Assembly (NCBI RefSeq): GCF_020921035.1 | Contig: NC_063155.1 | Span: forward strand, 10,339,001 to 10,403,000 | Direction: 5' to 3' | Length of the DNA: 64,000 nucleotides | Source of the DNA: Rhodamnia argentea | Taxonomy: Eukaryota > Streptophyta > Magnoliopsida > Myrtales > Myrtaceae | Part shown: positions 12,469 through 25,080 of the stretch, piece after piece | Layout of the letters: every line of letters begins with the position of its first letter | Numbering within the stretch: the first letter of the stretch is position 1 | The notes under the pieces: model-generated | Told to the model about the DNA's origin: nothing | The model's input: only the letters and a program-made list of their open reading frames with translations | Databases searched by the model: none | Position numbers and translations under genes: made by a program

Positions 12469-12633
12469 GTTATATAATAGATGCCGGTCTAGAGTGGACC
12501 GTGATGGAGATGTGCAGGTATGTCGATGGAGCACCCAGAATTTGAACCAGTTTTCCAAGCTTTCTGTCCACCCGATTCCAGCTCTTTGCGGTCGAGGCAG
12601 ATCGAGTGAGGGCTCAGGGAGTTCTCGTCGCTG

Positions 12634-13636
12634 ATGGGTGCCTGTGTTTCGGTCGAAGACGATGATGCTAATGGGAGAGTGGCGGAGAAACGCCTGATTC
12701 CGTGTCCTTCTCGGCTGGATGGGGCTTTTGCTGCCCAACGCAAACTCAGTTCTCAGCATTCCATCACTTCGTGGACCAGTACAGGTTCGGCTCATACAGA
12801 GTAGTATTTGCTAATCACTAGCTATTCATATCAATCAAATTCAAGATTCTTACAGAAGTAGCCCCCTTGGACAGGCATGCCGGAGCTTTGAGAATTACTT
12901 TGTTGTCATGAATCATGTCAAGTGATGCGTAGCTAGGACAGATACATGCCTTCCGTTTTACAAGATGCTAAGATGAATTCATAAATATATGCACTGCCAG
13001 ACTTGCCCTGGATCCATTCATGGCATGCCACTTTCCAATTGCTGCAGGTAGTAACGAGGAGATGTTTTTCGATGCACAAGCGTGGCAGGAATGCAGCTCT
13101 GAGGATGATTTCTTCAGCGTCAACGGAGGTACTACCTAATTATCTATTTCAGTATGATCACACGATATATTTAGTTGCTGTTCTTCGAATGTTGGAAGTT
13201 GCTCCCGTGAAAATTCATCTCAATGAGGCATCTCGATTTGCTGGCTAAACCTTCCATACCTCCATGTGTTGTCCTCGCATGTTTTTATCATCAGCATGAA
13301 AAGGAACACTTTTTCCCGACAGATTTCGTTCCATCTGGTGCAAGCAGTCCGACTCATCGGAGCAGCTTCGCTGGCTTCCCACCTGCGACCAGAACTCTGT
13401 CTGCGAGCAGAAGCAGCATTTTCAATCATGAATCGCCGTCGTTTACGGAGAAAAAAGAGCCCCTTGATCACGGCAGTGTCCTTCCCAACTACAAGCACAA
13501 GAAGGAGATACAGCTGGTTCAGTTCTTTCAAGACAGATTTTGGACCAGTCAGGCTGGACTACTTGATCATTACAGCCACCCTCACGATCAAGGCATAACC
13601 CACAGCATGTTGAAGTCGAAGCCAAAAGGTCCTTAG
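12634..13636 (+). CDS. Small plant-specific protein, At3g27210-like
   Basis: Three exons join in frame: 12,634-12,784, 13,048-13,128 and 13,323-13,636, with GT..AG introns and split codons that fit. The product is 181 residues. It begins MGACVSVED, a classic N-myristoylation start (Gly2, Ser6) with Cys4 available for acylation, so a membrane-associated location is likely. Across the exon junctions it reads EEMFFDAQAWQECSSEDD then FFSVNGDFVPSGASSPTHRS. This matches the conserved core of the uncharacterised At3g27210 family (E-E-x-F-F-D-x-x-x-W...S-V-N-G-x-F-x-P-S), as I remember it. The last exon contains a KKEIQLVQFF stretch like the family's K-K-L-x-E-L-F. The cysteine- and lysine-rich tail usual in the family is missing, so the 3' end may be shortened or have another exon. 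Function unknown. Confidence 0.7.
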
Positions 13637-14417
13637 ATGCCATCTCCTAGGGCTGACAACCATACCAAATTTTCACCCATCTTAAGCAACACGGCATCGA
13701 TGAGTAGGTCTAGTGACCTGACCTCAAGGGCTAAAAGTCGATGATGCTTGGAATTGACGGAGAGAGCTCAGATGTTCCACCGCGTGCCATCAGAAGATGT
13801 ATGAGTTTTGACAATCTTGTATGAGTCACCAGCTCCTACATTTGATGCAGCCTGCATCATCAACGGGGGTTCAGACTTCATCGAATTGATGAGAGATCGA
13901 AAGCGAGTTTGTTTAGTATGTCCTGCTTGATCTCCTCTAATTTGTGGACAGAGGGTCGTTCTTTGTGAGTAGATTGAAATCTTTCTTGTAAATTCAGAAG
14001 CTTTTTGAGTTGACAGAAGTGAATACTGGCAATCTGAATACATAAAGCTTGCATTTGTGCATGTCCAAAAGTACTTGGTCATACCAAAACCAGCCGGATC
14101 CATCAATCATGTGAGAAGTTTGTCTTCGAAGGTTTTCCGAGACAAAGAAAGGCGTTCCGACGTATTCCGCTACTAGCGAAGCCATTTTCCTCCATTGTCA
14201 AACAACAAATGCCGACAGTTGCTACTACAAGATTTTAAACGATCTTCATTGTATACGAAGGAATAAAACATCCAGTGTGCAAAACTGTTCCCCTCTGAAA
14301 GTATTTAATTCCTCGAGTAAAGATACACAAAAAGCTGCTCTCAATGAAGTGAAAAAGGCAACTTATTTTACACAACATAACACAATCTTGCACCCAAAAA
14401 TGAAATTCCTCCATAAT
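13637..14417. other. Spacer between two gene 3' ends, no gene assigned
   Basis: Two overlapping minus-strand open frames (13,768-14,106 and 13,994-14,185) lie here. They do not read as one protein and match no family I recognise. The stretch probably contains the 3' untranslated regions of the converging At3g27210-like and COG2 genes. Confidence 0.4.
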
Positions 14418-17400
14418 CTAGAAACTGATCACATTTTGCCGGTCAGGGGGAGCAACACACTGCCATAAGGAACGATATGCCGGAATATCAGCTGCTTCAA
14501 CACCAAGCACTGAAAGGTTGCGCCCGTACTCCTGCTCAAGAAAAGCTTGGCAGTAATCATAATTTGCTTGCAACTCACCAACATTAAACTTTAGATAGAT
14601 AGAGACAAACCTGAATGTCTAGGAATAATTGCATACAGATCTTATCTGTGTCGGACACATTTTGTTCCGATACATCCGAGCTTGCTCCAGCTCGTCTCTG
14701 TGCACCCTGACGTATTCTTTGAAGCGAAGATTCTGTTTTCCTAGCCTTTATTGACAAACAGAAGATTGATCTCTACTTCGAAAAACAACCATGTGAAATT
14801 GGACATCCCAGGGGGAAAACATCGGCAGAAAGTACTTACCACATTAACAAGGTCAGAGGCCAATTCATTGTAGCGGCCAGTAACCTCAGTGGCAGCACTC
14901 AGTATCAGTTCATTCCTAACATCTGTGGTCAAGTATACATTTGCACGCTCTCCATCCAGGAAAGTCTGCAAGATAAGAGGTTCACCACAAAACATCAGAA
15001 GAAAATTGTCTTATTTATGCATAAAGCCAAACATCAAGATAGAAATGCAAAAACAAAAAATATTATTCTCCCCAAAGGAAATCATTAACCCATACTAGTG
15101 TGCAACTTCTATGCTTCATTATCATTAACAGGCCACGGAAATTGCTTTGGAACTAATCATAATCGGAAAAAATACATATGACATCAGCAGTTCAACAAGC
15201 ATGCAAAAATTGCTGCTTATTGAGACCATTAGCTTAGATATTCAGTGGATCTGGGTCTTTGTTCCTCATTTTTCTCCTTTTCTTCATCCCTTTTCAATTT
15301 TAGGCATGTCTCCACAAAATTAGAGAGAAAAAAAAAATAGCATGTATGGATCCAAAACTCGATGCACCACTCCACACACATACATGATTTTTTCTTTCCC
15401 CACGCAGACTATTTAGATTCTTTTCATGTCTAAACCTTGTATTCGACACATTTAGCACAGGAAAGCAAGTATACTTTGCTGATGTGAACAGCATCAAATA
15501 GCATAATGTAGATGTAGCAAAAATTTGATTCCATAGTGGAGACCATTTGGTCCTGGACACCATTTGAGTTCAAATAACAGGTTCAACAAGAGAGGACACC
15601 AATCTCTTTCATCTAAACATGAGTTAAATTGTTGCTTTGTCCAGTAAAAACTAAAGATTCTTTTGTCCTGGATTGTTATCAAAACAGCTAGAAACCATTA
15701 CACTTGGGGCAAGACAGATACATCTGGGACATCAAATGCCGGCATAAGATGAACAGAGTAGAAGAGATATAAAAGGGAGCACATACCTTCAAGGGACGCA
15801 AGACACCTGCTACGTATGGTGAATGCCTGACAGGAAGAGGTTTATTCGTCATCCGGTAAGTCGCCGTTATTCCCTTCAGCTGCCTTAAGTCCTATATATT
15901 TTCAAAATTTCTATAAACCAGTTGAATTTGAATAATTGCACTTGATTAGACAATACTACATGACAAATCTCTACAAGTCAAATCACCAAATATCAACTAG
16001 TGTGTCAGGATGACTTCAACATGAAATAAAGAACAGATTCAAGTACTCCTAAAAACGAAAATAAGACAAGGCACCTCAACAGACTTCTCAACAAGAGCTT
16101 CCACAATTGCATTAATGATTGAAGGGACAATGTCGTTCAATGATTTTCCTCCCTGCAAAATGCTGTCTTTCACAGAATTACGAACTTCGGCAGAGCATGA
16201 AGAGAGAAGCCGAAGCACAAGTCCCAAGTAATCACCACCGACTTCTCTTGCAAGAAAGCGAACATCATGAATAACCTGAAAATCGAAAAATAATATAATC
16301 CTTGAAAGCAAATAGGAACTAAACCAAATAAGCTATGCCATTGAAGCTTCTTTCAAATAATGGATATTTACTCCTTGATTATCAACTGACAGAGTAAATG
16401 TGACTTGAAGGAATGAAAAGTTTTCACAGATCAAGAAAAAAAGGCATACATAGATTAAGTCATCTGGCAAAGCAGCGATAGCCCACTCACATCCGGGATG
16501 GGAACCTGTAGTACCCATCTTGCGAGCGGCAAGTCCAGACGACAACCAATTAGAATACCTGTTATGTAAATCTATGCAGTGAATAAAGAGAAATGCATTG
16601 AACAAACTAATCAACTCATGCAATGCGCAAGTACAATTCTCATCAATCAAATGAAAAAATAATTCACGATAAACTTAATATTTACCAAAAGGACTTGACT
16701 CTATAGTATATGTAGACCTTTTGTATATATGGATTGACATGGTACTAGAAACAGGGAGTTAACTTCTGACCTGGAAATGAGCTGCAAAGACAAACGCAGA
16801 AACTTGTCAGAGCAGGAAATAATGAGAACATCATCTCTCCAGCAGGATTTTAGGCTATCCAAAAGTGTAACACTTTGCTTCAACATCAAACTTTCTTTAT
16901 CAGGACTTGAATTCTGAAGTGGGATAAGACTAGTCGTTGTAAGTGCTGAATCTAATGCCCCTGCTATCTCCTGAAATCTGAGGTAATAATATCAGCGACC
17001 TCCCTTTCTAGAAATGTCAAAAGTCATTCTCTGAACATTGGTAAAGAAGAAAGATGTGAAGCTTGTGGTAAGTACCTTAACGAAAAATAAACCCCAATAT
17101 TCCATTGCTTCATGAACTCTAGATAGACTGCTTCTCCACGAAATTTAGCAACAGCAGATCTGGATGGACAGTAGCCTTGCATGACAATTGGATGTTACAG
17201 CAATAATGAGCAATCTAGTTGCTGTCTACTCAGAGTAATTAAGATGCTTAGTAGATCAATTCAAGATTTATTATTTATTTTGAAGTCTAGCATCTAGTAT
17301 GAATTTAAAAAGAAAGGAATAGGGAAGCCCTACCTTCCAGATGAGCTAAAAAATCGAGACTCGATTTATAGTTTTTTAAGAATTCTGTGGGTCTTCCTGG

Positions 17401-19994
17401 AGAAAAGGCACTGGGCTTTGCCTTTTGAATAGCAACCAGAACCTCTTTAAGGATAGAATTAGCCAAGAAATCAAATACATGTAAACCAGAATTTTCTGCA
17501 TATGGCAACAACAGAATACACATCAGAATCTACTTACTCTATAGGATCCAGATGAACAGATACAAAATAACATTGAGAAGGGAGGCCGAATTCACACAGA
17601 AAGAATGCTAGTGACGTGAAATGGATTGAGGTCACAGGACAAGTCGATTTGTGGTAGAAGAATGATTATCTCCATGTTTGAGACCTTTGACAAGCATATA
17701 TACAGTCCACTCCAACAAGCATACAGAAAATTCACATTCAGTCGGTGTGATCTAATAAAACAACTAGGTGCAGCAGCCATAAAGACAGAATTATATGGTT
17801 TGGTACCCAAAGGAAAACCAAGGAGACAATGGGTCAAGCAAGAAAACAAACTGTTATCAGAGAAGATCGGATAGGAGAAGAAACAACAATAGAAAACCAA
17901 AGGCAGACTGTACCTGTGGAAGCAATATCCAGTAAAAATTTACAATCTTCTCTTATACTTCGCTTAATTGATTGATAATCACTTTCAAGCGCGTCTCCTG
18001 GTGCCGCCATTCCAGACTGTCCATATGGAATAATTTTCTGTATCACAGGAGACACAACGGTGGTCCGGAAAATTTCTTCAGCACTAGTGGTGTTATCGAT
18101 AGCAGCATATGCACGTAGGCAATTGTAAATTGCATTAGCATCTTGATGCTCCAACCCATCCACGAAACAATGAGCCAAGCTTGCATCAAGCAGCCGGCTG
18201 GCATTCTGAATCCTCTTCTCCATGTTCTCAACAAAAGGTAGGTCCTGTACTGGCATTAAAGAAACAAGAATGAGTAGAAAGCATACCTAAATAAGAAAAA
18301 GGAGAGCAGACAGCATAGAACATGACAAGCAATAGATGTACAGAATTTGCAGTGTCAACTCCATCATACAAATTGTATCTCTGCATGGAAGCTGCACCCT
18401 ATAGTTACAGTGACAACCAATCTTTAAAGAGAAGGACTAGAACTAATGCACAGAGGTACTATGAAGACAAACTTAAAGATGGGACACAGCTATAGTGCTG
18501 GGATTTCTTTTATGGAGGTATCTATTGGATCTAGAAAGGTACAGCAACAAGGGCTGCATTTAGAAAATAACAGTGAAACAAGAGTGAATATAAAACATAC
18601 TTAGCTCACTCTCCACTATAATTTGGTAGGGAGGGAACTGTGGACACCTGGAGGGAAGAAACAGCAAGCTCTACCAGTGCAGGATTTTAGATGTGTCAAA
18701 AGTTATTAAACTAGATAGCAATAATTGCTAAATTTGTGGTAGCTTGAGCAGATTTTTTTGAAATTTCTGGGCTGAGTGAAACACCTCTGACTTCTTTTCA
18801 AGACGGGATTAAGGCAAGGGGTTTCCACATTACCCACGACTTAGCTCTCAGAAGAAATACTTATTGCAATTGAAATTCAAAGAAGTTCCATTTTTCAGTC
18901 TATGTTTTTATTTTTTATTTTATTTTATTTATTTATTTTTTTGGGGGTGAGGGGGGGTCAGAAAGGGGCAAAAATGCTCTTAAAGTGCAATTATGAAGCA
19001 ATTCTGTTTCTTGCTCTAACATTAGCACACAGGAATAAGTGGAAGTATAACATCTAGAAATGAAATAACGGAGTCAACAGAAGCAGGCGAAAGAACAAAT
19101 AAAGTATCAGCTTTCAATGCCATGGTGCTATAAAATACGTGATGTGAAGATAACTTAGCCACAGTTTTAAAGTGCTTACTGCTGAACTATTAATTCTACT
19201 TCTTTTGTAGAAATGGAGCATAGATGAATGGACCTGATTTCAATGTAAGAAATTTAGACTGCAACATTAAGATAATAACCAGCATCCATCAGAGCTGCCA
19301 ATGCAGTTGAATTGGGAAGCATTTATGTCATAGTTGAAGCTTCAATTTTGGATTAAATCTTAAACAAGCATTACGCAGTGGCTACTACCTCTTCAAACCT
19401 AATTGCATTCCTAGATTTGGGGAGAACAAGACTAGAAAGACATTCCTTGTGCACTATGCACACTTCTGTTCATTTTACTCCCGCATGCAAATATACTAAG
19501 AACCAGAAGTTCAATGAACATAAGTGCCAGAGCAAGCAATCTCCTAGGTTTGTGTGTCACACGTGAAATCACAAAGTGAGTAACTCGTACTAAAAGAGTT
19601 CCATCACGGAATCAGCCAATTCAGCTTCGTCCTCTTCTTAGCACAAGAACTAAGAGGAGATTCAATAGGCTAGAGATCTGCAACAATGTTCAAAAGAAGT
19701 GAAAAGGTAGAAGAAAGCAATTCCGAAAAGCTAGATCAGCAGCTAACTCTGACCGAGGTCCTATGAGCTAATAAAGTGGTTAATAGTGCCGCTGTAAATC
19801 TGCAAAATTATGCTTTATCCTGATTCAGTGTCAAAGTTATAGTATCAGATGTGATGGAGAGTTTATCGGTGGCAGCAACCCCAAATTGAAGGCCAAAGAT
19901 TCCAAATTCATTGGATATCTGAACCACAATGTCACATCTTTCCATAACTCTAAAGCAATGAGAACAAAAAATCTGTCAAGACTTCACCTTGCAC

Positions 19995-20025
<31 letters not shown>

Positions 20026-20707
20026 CCTGTGCATGAGCCATGTAGAACTTGAGTCGATTCATCTCACTGGCAATTCTTTCCAGGAGCATGCTTTGAGTCT
20101 CTCTTAGATTCGTTCCATTCTCAGCAACATGATTCAAGGACAGTCCGTTACTGATGGAGGAGCCATTTTCGGCCGAATTCACATCCCCATTTGACCAATC
20201 TGCAGGCACGCTCGGTAGCTCCTTTATCAGTTTCTCGACCTTGGACACGACGTGAAAAGTGTCGAGCAACTGCTCCAACACCTCCCTCTCAGATGCGGCC
20301 TCCGACCGCTGCTTCAGACCATTGCGCAGAGCCACGAGCGATCCCTCCACGTTTCCCCTGAATCCTTCAATCTTGTCCCTCAGCTCCAACAGCGGAGCTC
20401 GCATCCGCACAATGGCGGCATCCACGTCGACGAGCTTGGTGCTGAGGTTGACGAAATCGTTGTAGTCGCGGTTGATGAGGTCGATGAGCTCGTAATTGAG
20501 GGAGTAAAGGTGGCTCTGGAGCTCGGACCTGAAGGTGTCGACGGGGACGAAGGTCCGGAGCTCGGAGATGTAGGACTCGGAGTCGAAGTCCTGGGAGAGG
20601 AAAGCGGAGGGCTTGAACCAGAGGGGATGGGAGTCGAGCGGGTCAGAAAACAGATCCGTGGCAGATCTCGGCGGCGCCGGTGGTGGAGACGGGATAAATT
20701 CTACCAT
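14418..20707 (-). CDS. COG2: Conserved oligomeric Golgi complex subunit 2
   Basis: Eleven exons on the minus strand join in frame to 756 residues, the length I remember for Arabidopsis COG2. In transcript order they are 20,707-20,027; 18,244-17,914; 17,495-17,334; 17,175-17,076; 16,977-16,771; 16,558-16,450; 16,275-16,075; 15,891-15,787; 14,965-14,840; 14,745-14,611; 14,531-14,418. All introns are GT..AG and phases match throughout. COG2 is a lobe-A subunit of the COG tether for retrograde vesicles at the Golgi. Exon 1 holds the N-terminal COG2 domain (SYISELRTFVPVDTFRSELQ, then a coiled-coil region). Later exons carry RLLDASLAHCF, FSPGRPTEFLKNYKSSLDFL, NWLSSGLAARK and the C-terminal DIPAYRSLWQCVAP. 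Intron 1 is long (about 1.8 kb). The upstream region is rich in TGGGCC motifs. The gene looks intact. Confidence 0.95.
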
Positions 20708-20840
20708 CGGCGGTTGCCGGTTCTCAACCGTTCAAAATTTGGTGATGACGTGCGAGAGGAGCAAATGCCGGCAACTGCGAAAATCTGCGACCGAAGCCTG
20801 AAGAAGGAGGAGGAGGAGGAGGACACCAGAAACGACGCTG

Positions 20841-21090
20841 CGTAAGTGGTATTGGGCCTATGACAAAAAAATGATATTGGGCCGATTGGAGCCCAACCCA
20901 CTCTCTTTGGGCTGAGCTTGTTTCAATTGAGCCCACCACTTGGCCCATGATTTGACCTGTTTTTCTTTAATCTGTTCTTCCGACGGGCAGTTCTCTCCAT
21001 GTTCTTCGCCCAAAGATGATATTGGGCCGGTTTGAGCCCAACCCACTCACTTCGTGCTGACCTTGTTTCTATCGAGCCCACAAACGTGGC
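20841..21090. promoter_or_regulatory. Cluster of TGGGCC/GCCCA (site II-like) motifs, tandemly duplicated
   Basis: At least ten TGGGCC, TGGGCT or GCCCA motifs lie just upstream of COG2. A stretch of about 74 bases beginning 'gatattgggcc' occurs at about 20,871 and again at about 21,016 with few differences. TGGGCY is the TCP-bound site II element typical of plant housekeeping promoters. The cluster could serve COG2 (minus) and possibly the plus-strand protease gene further right. Confidence 0.55.
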
Positions 21091-22198
21091 CGACTACCCC
21101 GGCTCCGTTCAACTAGCGATCCCGGCGAGGGTGCGCAGTGGAAGCTCAAGAAATGGCGATGAGAAGCACGCCGCACGGTCCCAATCAATCCGTCGTGTTC
21201 TACTCGGGCCCGTTTAATTTGGTTTTGCTTGAGATTGTCCGAATATGTAGCCCAATTGAAAACCCCAGAAGGGCCTTGTATACAGAACTTTTTCACATTT
21301 TTTGTAACCCTGACAACTCCAACACTTGCAAAGTTCTCTTCTTCTCGTTAAATGACCGGACCAATTTCTCAAGTGGAGAAGTTACTCAAGACCTCATTAA
21401 ATTGTGAGAGCATTTGGACAAACATAAATGGCGTTTGACAAATTTTTTGGAGAGTTTTTGGCAGATCCAATTATACTTCCAAAGGCCTTTAGTTCAAAGC
21501 AGATCCGGAGATATTTTGAGATTGGAACATTTTGGCCATACAAATATAATTCTTTTATTCCAACTTTACCCTTGCTCAACTTTCATAATTTTGAAAATGT
21601 CTCTATTTGACGAACCTCATTAGGTAGGGTTCAAGCAGCTGGCGAGACCAAATCTGACCGCCGGCACCCAAGCAGCCACATTTGAGGTTGCCCGACCTCA
21701 AGCGAGGCCTAAGTCACGCTACCCCAAATGACGCCTAAGGTCGCGTGATTCCAAAAGGCGATTGCCTGAAATTTAATGAGTCGCGCATTGTCGGCCATTG
21801 CCCAGCTGCTGAGTTTCGCCAGCAAATAATTTGAGAATTATAAAAAAGAAGAAGGAGAAATAGCAAAATTCGTTTACAAAGTTTAGTTTTCTCCGAACAA
21901 CATTTAAGTAAGAAAAGAAAAATTCACGATGTTTAGAAATATATTTTATCAATCTCTACTGATAATTGGGAAAACAGCCGAACCAAACCAAACGCAGCGC
22001 TTCGCGCAACAGATTGCTTCGAGTGCGATCCATCTTATTACTCTCTACGAAAGGTCACCCGGCACCCTCTCTCCCTCTCTGTAATTCCTCATCTTCTTCA
22101 TCACTCTGTTTAGTTTAATGCTTGGTGAATACCATCGGTGGTTCCTTCCTACTTAGGTTTCTTCGAGTTGGGAATCGAGGAGGAGCGCCAGTTCGCAG
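21091..22198. other. Intergenic and upstream region of the Ulp1 protease gene
   Basis: No gene is supported. A CT-rich leader-like stretch near 22,050-22,150 immediately precedes the ATG at 22,199 and probably belongs to the 5' untranslated region. Confidence 0.5.
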
Positions 22199-24681
22199 AT
22201 GCCGAAGAGAAAGCAACGTGAAATCATATCCGTTGATGATTTCTGCGCTTCTGCTGCTGCTGGTAATTGTTTCCACTTTCTGGTGACGGTGAACGACTGT
22301 TTCGAGCTTAGTTTTGCATGTGGGTCTTTCGTGATCGCGCTTCTCTTTTTACCTTTCCTTTTTTTGGTCGCAAGGGAGCCCGAGAAAACGAAATAAACTT
22401 AGTTCGACGAAACGTGGGAAGGAAATCCTCACTCAATCTGCAAGAAAGATGCTATCTAGACCTGTCTAGGGTGATTCAAAAAGCTAGCATTTGTCGCCTC
22501 TGTTGCTGCCCCTTTTGCGAATTAGGTGTGATGATGATTTTTTAGCCAAAAGGATATCATGAAGGTTTAGTTTTTTCTTTTGGGGTGGTCAGAATGTAGG
22601 AATAGGTGATCCCAAAAGAAGGTATAACATCTTGTTGTCATGGCTTGAGATGTCTATTTGCTGATTGGTGATGAATGCTTTTAAAGAAGACCCAGTGTCG
22701 TGTGCTCTATTAGATGAATTTGGTGAATGAATGATCACTTACAGTGGAATGGGGCTTGCGGGTTCTTAGTCTTTACTGATGTCTTACTAGTGTAGATGGA
22801 AATTATTCATCAGAGATCTCAAAATTTTTCTGGGAAATTTTTTGACGGTACTTTCGTGTAGTGTTGTGGACCTTACCGCACAAACTTAGGAAAGTTGCTG
22901 CGCAAATTCGAAAAGTACCTCAGCACGAGAGAGTATGAGTTAAGGCTCGAGAGATTTTCCAGGTCGTGCAGAAAGCTGCATCCGGAAGTTTTTAGTCAAA
23001 ACCACCGTGGAAAAGCTCAATCAGAAGCAAGACTAGCAACTATTAACTTTTGTCTTCATGGTGTATAAATAGCTCTAGCAAAGTGAGTGAGGACACCCTA
23101 GTGTGCGAGGCTTCAGCATGAGGCTTTTGGGTAGTCGAATGCATGATCGTAGTCTGATCCCAGTAATCATGCATTTTGGATTAACCTTTTTTGGAGCATT
23201 TTTATAAAAGTCATTTTTATGACTTCAAGCCTTACTGGTACACCCTACGCCAAGGCTCCTAGTTTAGCATAGATATTTTCAAACTTCTAGATAGACAAAA
23301 GCAATCTTCCATTCTCGATACCAAAGAGGCAATTACTTTATAATAGGTCTCACATTTGTTTCTTCAACTATGAGAATCTCGGATAGGAGAACAATTTGAA
23401 GTTGAAGCAGAGTAATTTTGGAGACAGGCTTGTTTGCTAGAACGCTCTGAAAGTCGTAGTAGCTTTGTGCAGCTATTTTTAAACACGCTATCCTAATGTG
23501 TATATACAGAGGTTTTAAGTTACCCAGAAACTCCACCAAATCTAAATTCTGTTGATTGCTTTTTTTGTCTCCTTTTCTCTTTCTCATGCTAAGGGCCAAA
23601 TAGGAGACGGAACAATAATGCTTCCTTTTCCAAGCACCCGAATAAGTTAGACACCAATAAATTTGAGTGTTGCTTCAGGTGAGTTCTATATCCACCACTA
23701 TCATGGGAAATGGCATAGCGTCTCCTTTATAAGTTTATGACCTGAATTTTCTTCCTTAAGGAATATATGGCAGGGTCTTTCAGAAGATAAGAAGGGTTCG
23801 TTCACTTTTCTGGACAGCCTGTGGTTTCCCCTGTACATGAACGAATCATCGAGGGAAAAAGTTCTGAAGTGGATTGAGAAGAAGTGTATCCTCTCCAAGA
23901 AATATGTTGTCATACCCATTGTTTATTGGTTGGTAGTTCTTCTTTTCTGAGCTTCATATGTCTGCATTCTATTTTCTCTGTGTACCAAAGCTTCTAATCT
24001 GTCCGTGTCTACTTGCCAGGGGACATTGGAGTCTCTTGATCTTATGTCATTTTGGTGATAGAAAATCGAAGAACAGGACACCATGCATGATATTGCTTGA
24101 TTCACTGCACATGGCAAACCCTAAGAGACTGGAACCGGAGATAAGAAAGTATGTTCTATGTGCCATTCCTTGTATAATGCTGTGACATTTCAGCATCTTC
24201 TATTATAAAATCTGCTTGCGCATGTGATTTTAGCCCACCTTAACTTCTTGATTTCACACAGGTTTGTAGTGGACATTTATAAAGCTGAAGCCAAGGAGAG
24301 ACCAAAAAAGAAACCAGCAACTTCTCAGATTCCACTCTTGGTGCCTAAGGTGACAATTGTCTCTTAGGTTGCTCAGTTAATCCGTTTCTTCTCTTTTAAT
24401 CGAATGGTAAACTATGAGTTAGGTACCACAACAGAGAAATGGGGAGGACTGTGGCCGTTTTGTTCTTTACTTCACCAGTTTATTTGTTGAGAATGCTCCC
24501 AAGAATTTCAGCACAGATGATGGCTACCCTTACTTTGTAGGTTCCCTTTATTTTGTGTCCATTATTAATTACTGTATGCAACCCCACTTTTTCACCGTGC
24601 TTTTGTTCTGAACTGCAGATGAAAGAGGACTGGTTCTGTCCTCAAGACTTGGATCGTTTTTGCAGTGGACTTATATTATAA
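22199..24681 (+). CDS. Ulp1-type (C48) SUMO/ubiquitin-like-specific cysteine protease
   Basis: Seven exons join in frame: 22,199-22,262; 23,594-23,678; 23,761-23,928; 24,020-24,148; 24,262-24,349; 24,423-24,536; 24,619-24,681. The product is 236 residues, essentially just the catalytic domain. The expected active-site residues are present: His108 in GHWSLLILCHFG, Asp133 in ILLDSLHMANP, Gln182 in VPQQRNGEDCG and the nucleophile Cys188, six residues after the Gln as in Ulp1. The N-terminus (MPKRKQREIISVDD) is basic and may direct nuclear import. Such enzymes process or remove SUMO or related modifiers. From memory it resembles Arabidopsis At3g48480, which fits the neighbouring CYP94, dCMP deaminase and ALS genes. 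Intron 1 (1.3 kb) contains a TATAAATAG-bearing stretch that may be an inserted LTR. The substrate is unknown. Confidence 0.88.
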
Positions 24682-24769
24682 AACTGACTATTGTGGATGT
24701 GGAAGACTTGGACACAATTGTTGAGAACAGTGAACTGTGTAAGAAGATAGCACATTTGTAATAAGCAAT

Positions 24770-25080
24770 TTCTTTTCTAGAATGTCTTGGTTATGTGTGA
24801 TTGATTTGACAGAATTATAGTTGTTGATTGAGTTACAGACATGCCTTACTGAATTTTTTCTTTGACATAATTTCTATCAATGATATTGATTGGCAATATT
24901 GTGATTTGACCGGTCGATAATTTTTTGGCACAATGTAAAAATTTATTGTCTATGCAGGACATTTTGCATGTATAATTGTGGATTTAAATTGTGACAATTA
25001 GAATGCTAGTGGACACTTGATTATAATGCCGTAGAATCTCATGCTTGATTTTGCCTTTATCTGAGATTGCTTAAATGATA
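24770..25080 (+). repeat. Protease 3' flank, copy retained at the original locus
   Basis: This stretch, starting about 90 bases after the stop codon, aligns with 36,300-36,720. Shared landmarks are 'ttatgtgtg.ttga', 'gattggcaatat' (versus 'gatcggtaatat'), 'tgcaggac.t.ttgc', 'gtgacaattagaatgctag' and 'agaatctcatgctt'. It marks the left end of the segment duplicated with the CYP94 genes. Confidence 0.75.

Noticed and set aside
12325-12795. A 156-codon minus-strand frame
   Set aside because: It lies opposite exon 1 of the At3g27210-like gene and includes the serine run made by the AAG microsatellite; no family resemblance.
13768-14185. Minus-strand frames considered as an extra gene between the At3g27210-like and COG2 genes
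   Set aside because: Two frames overlap without a convincing splice, and neither resembles a known protein; left as unassigned spacer.
20252-20845. A 197-codon plus-strand frame antisense to COG2 exon 1
   Set aside because: The minus strand carries a clear COG2 exon with family similarity; the antisense frame is Val/Glu-rich and matches nothing.
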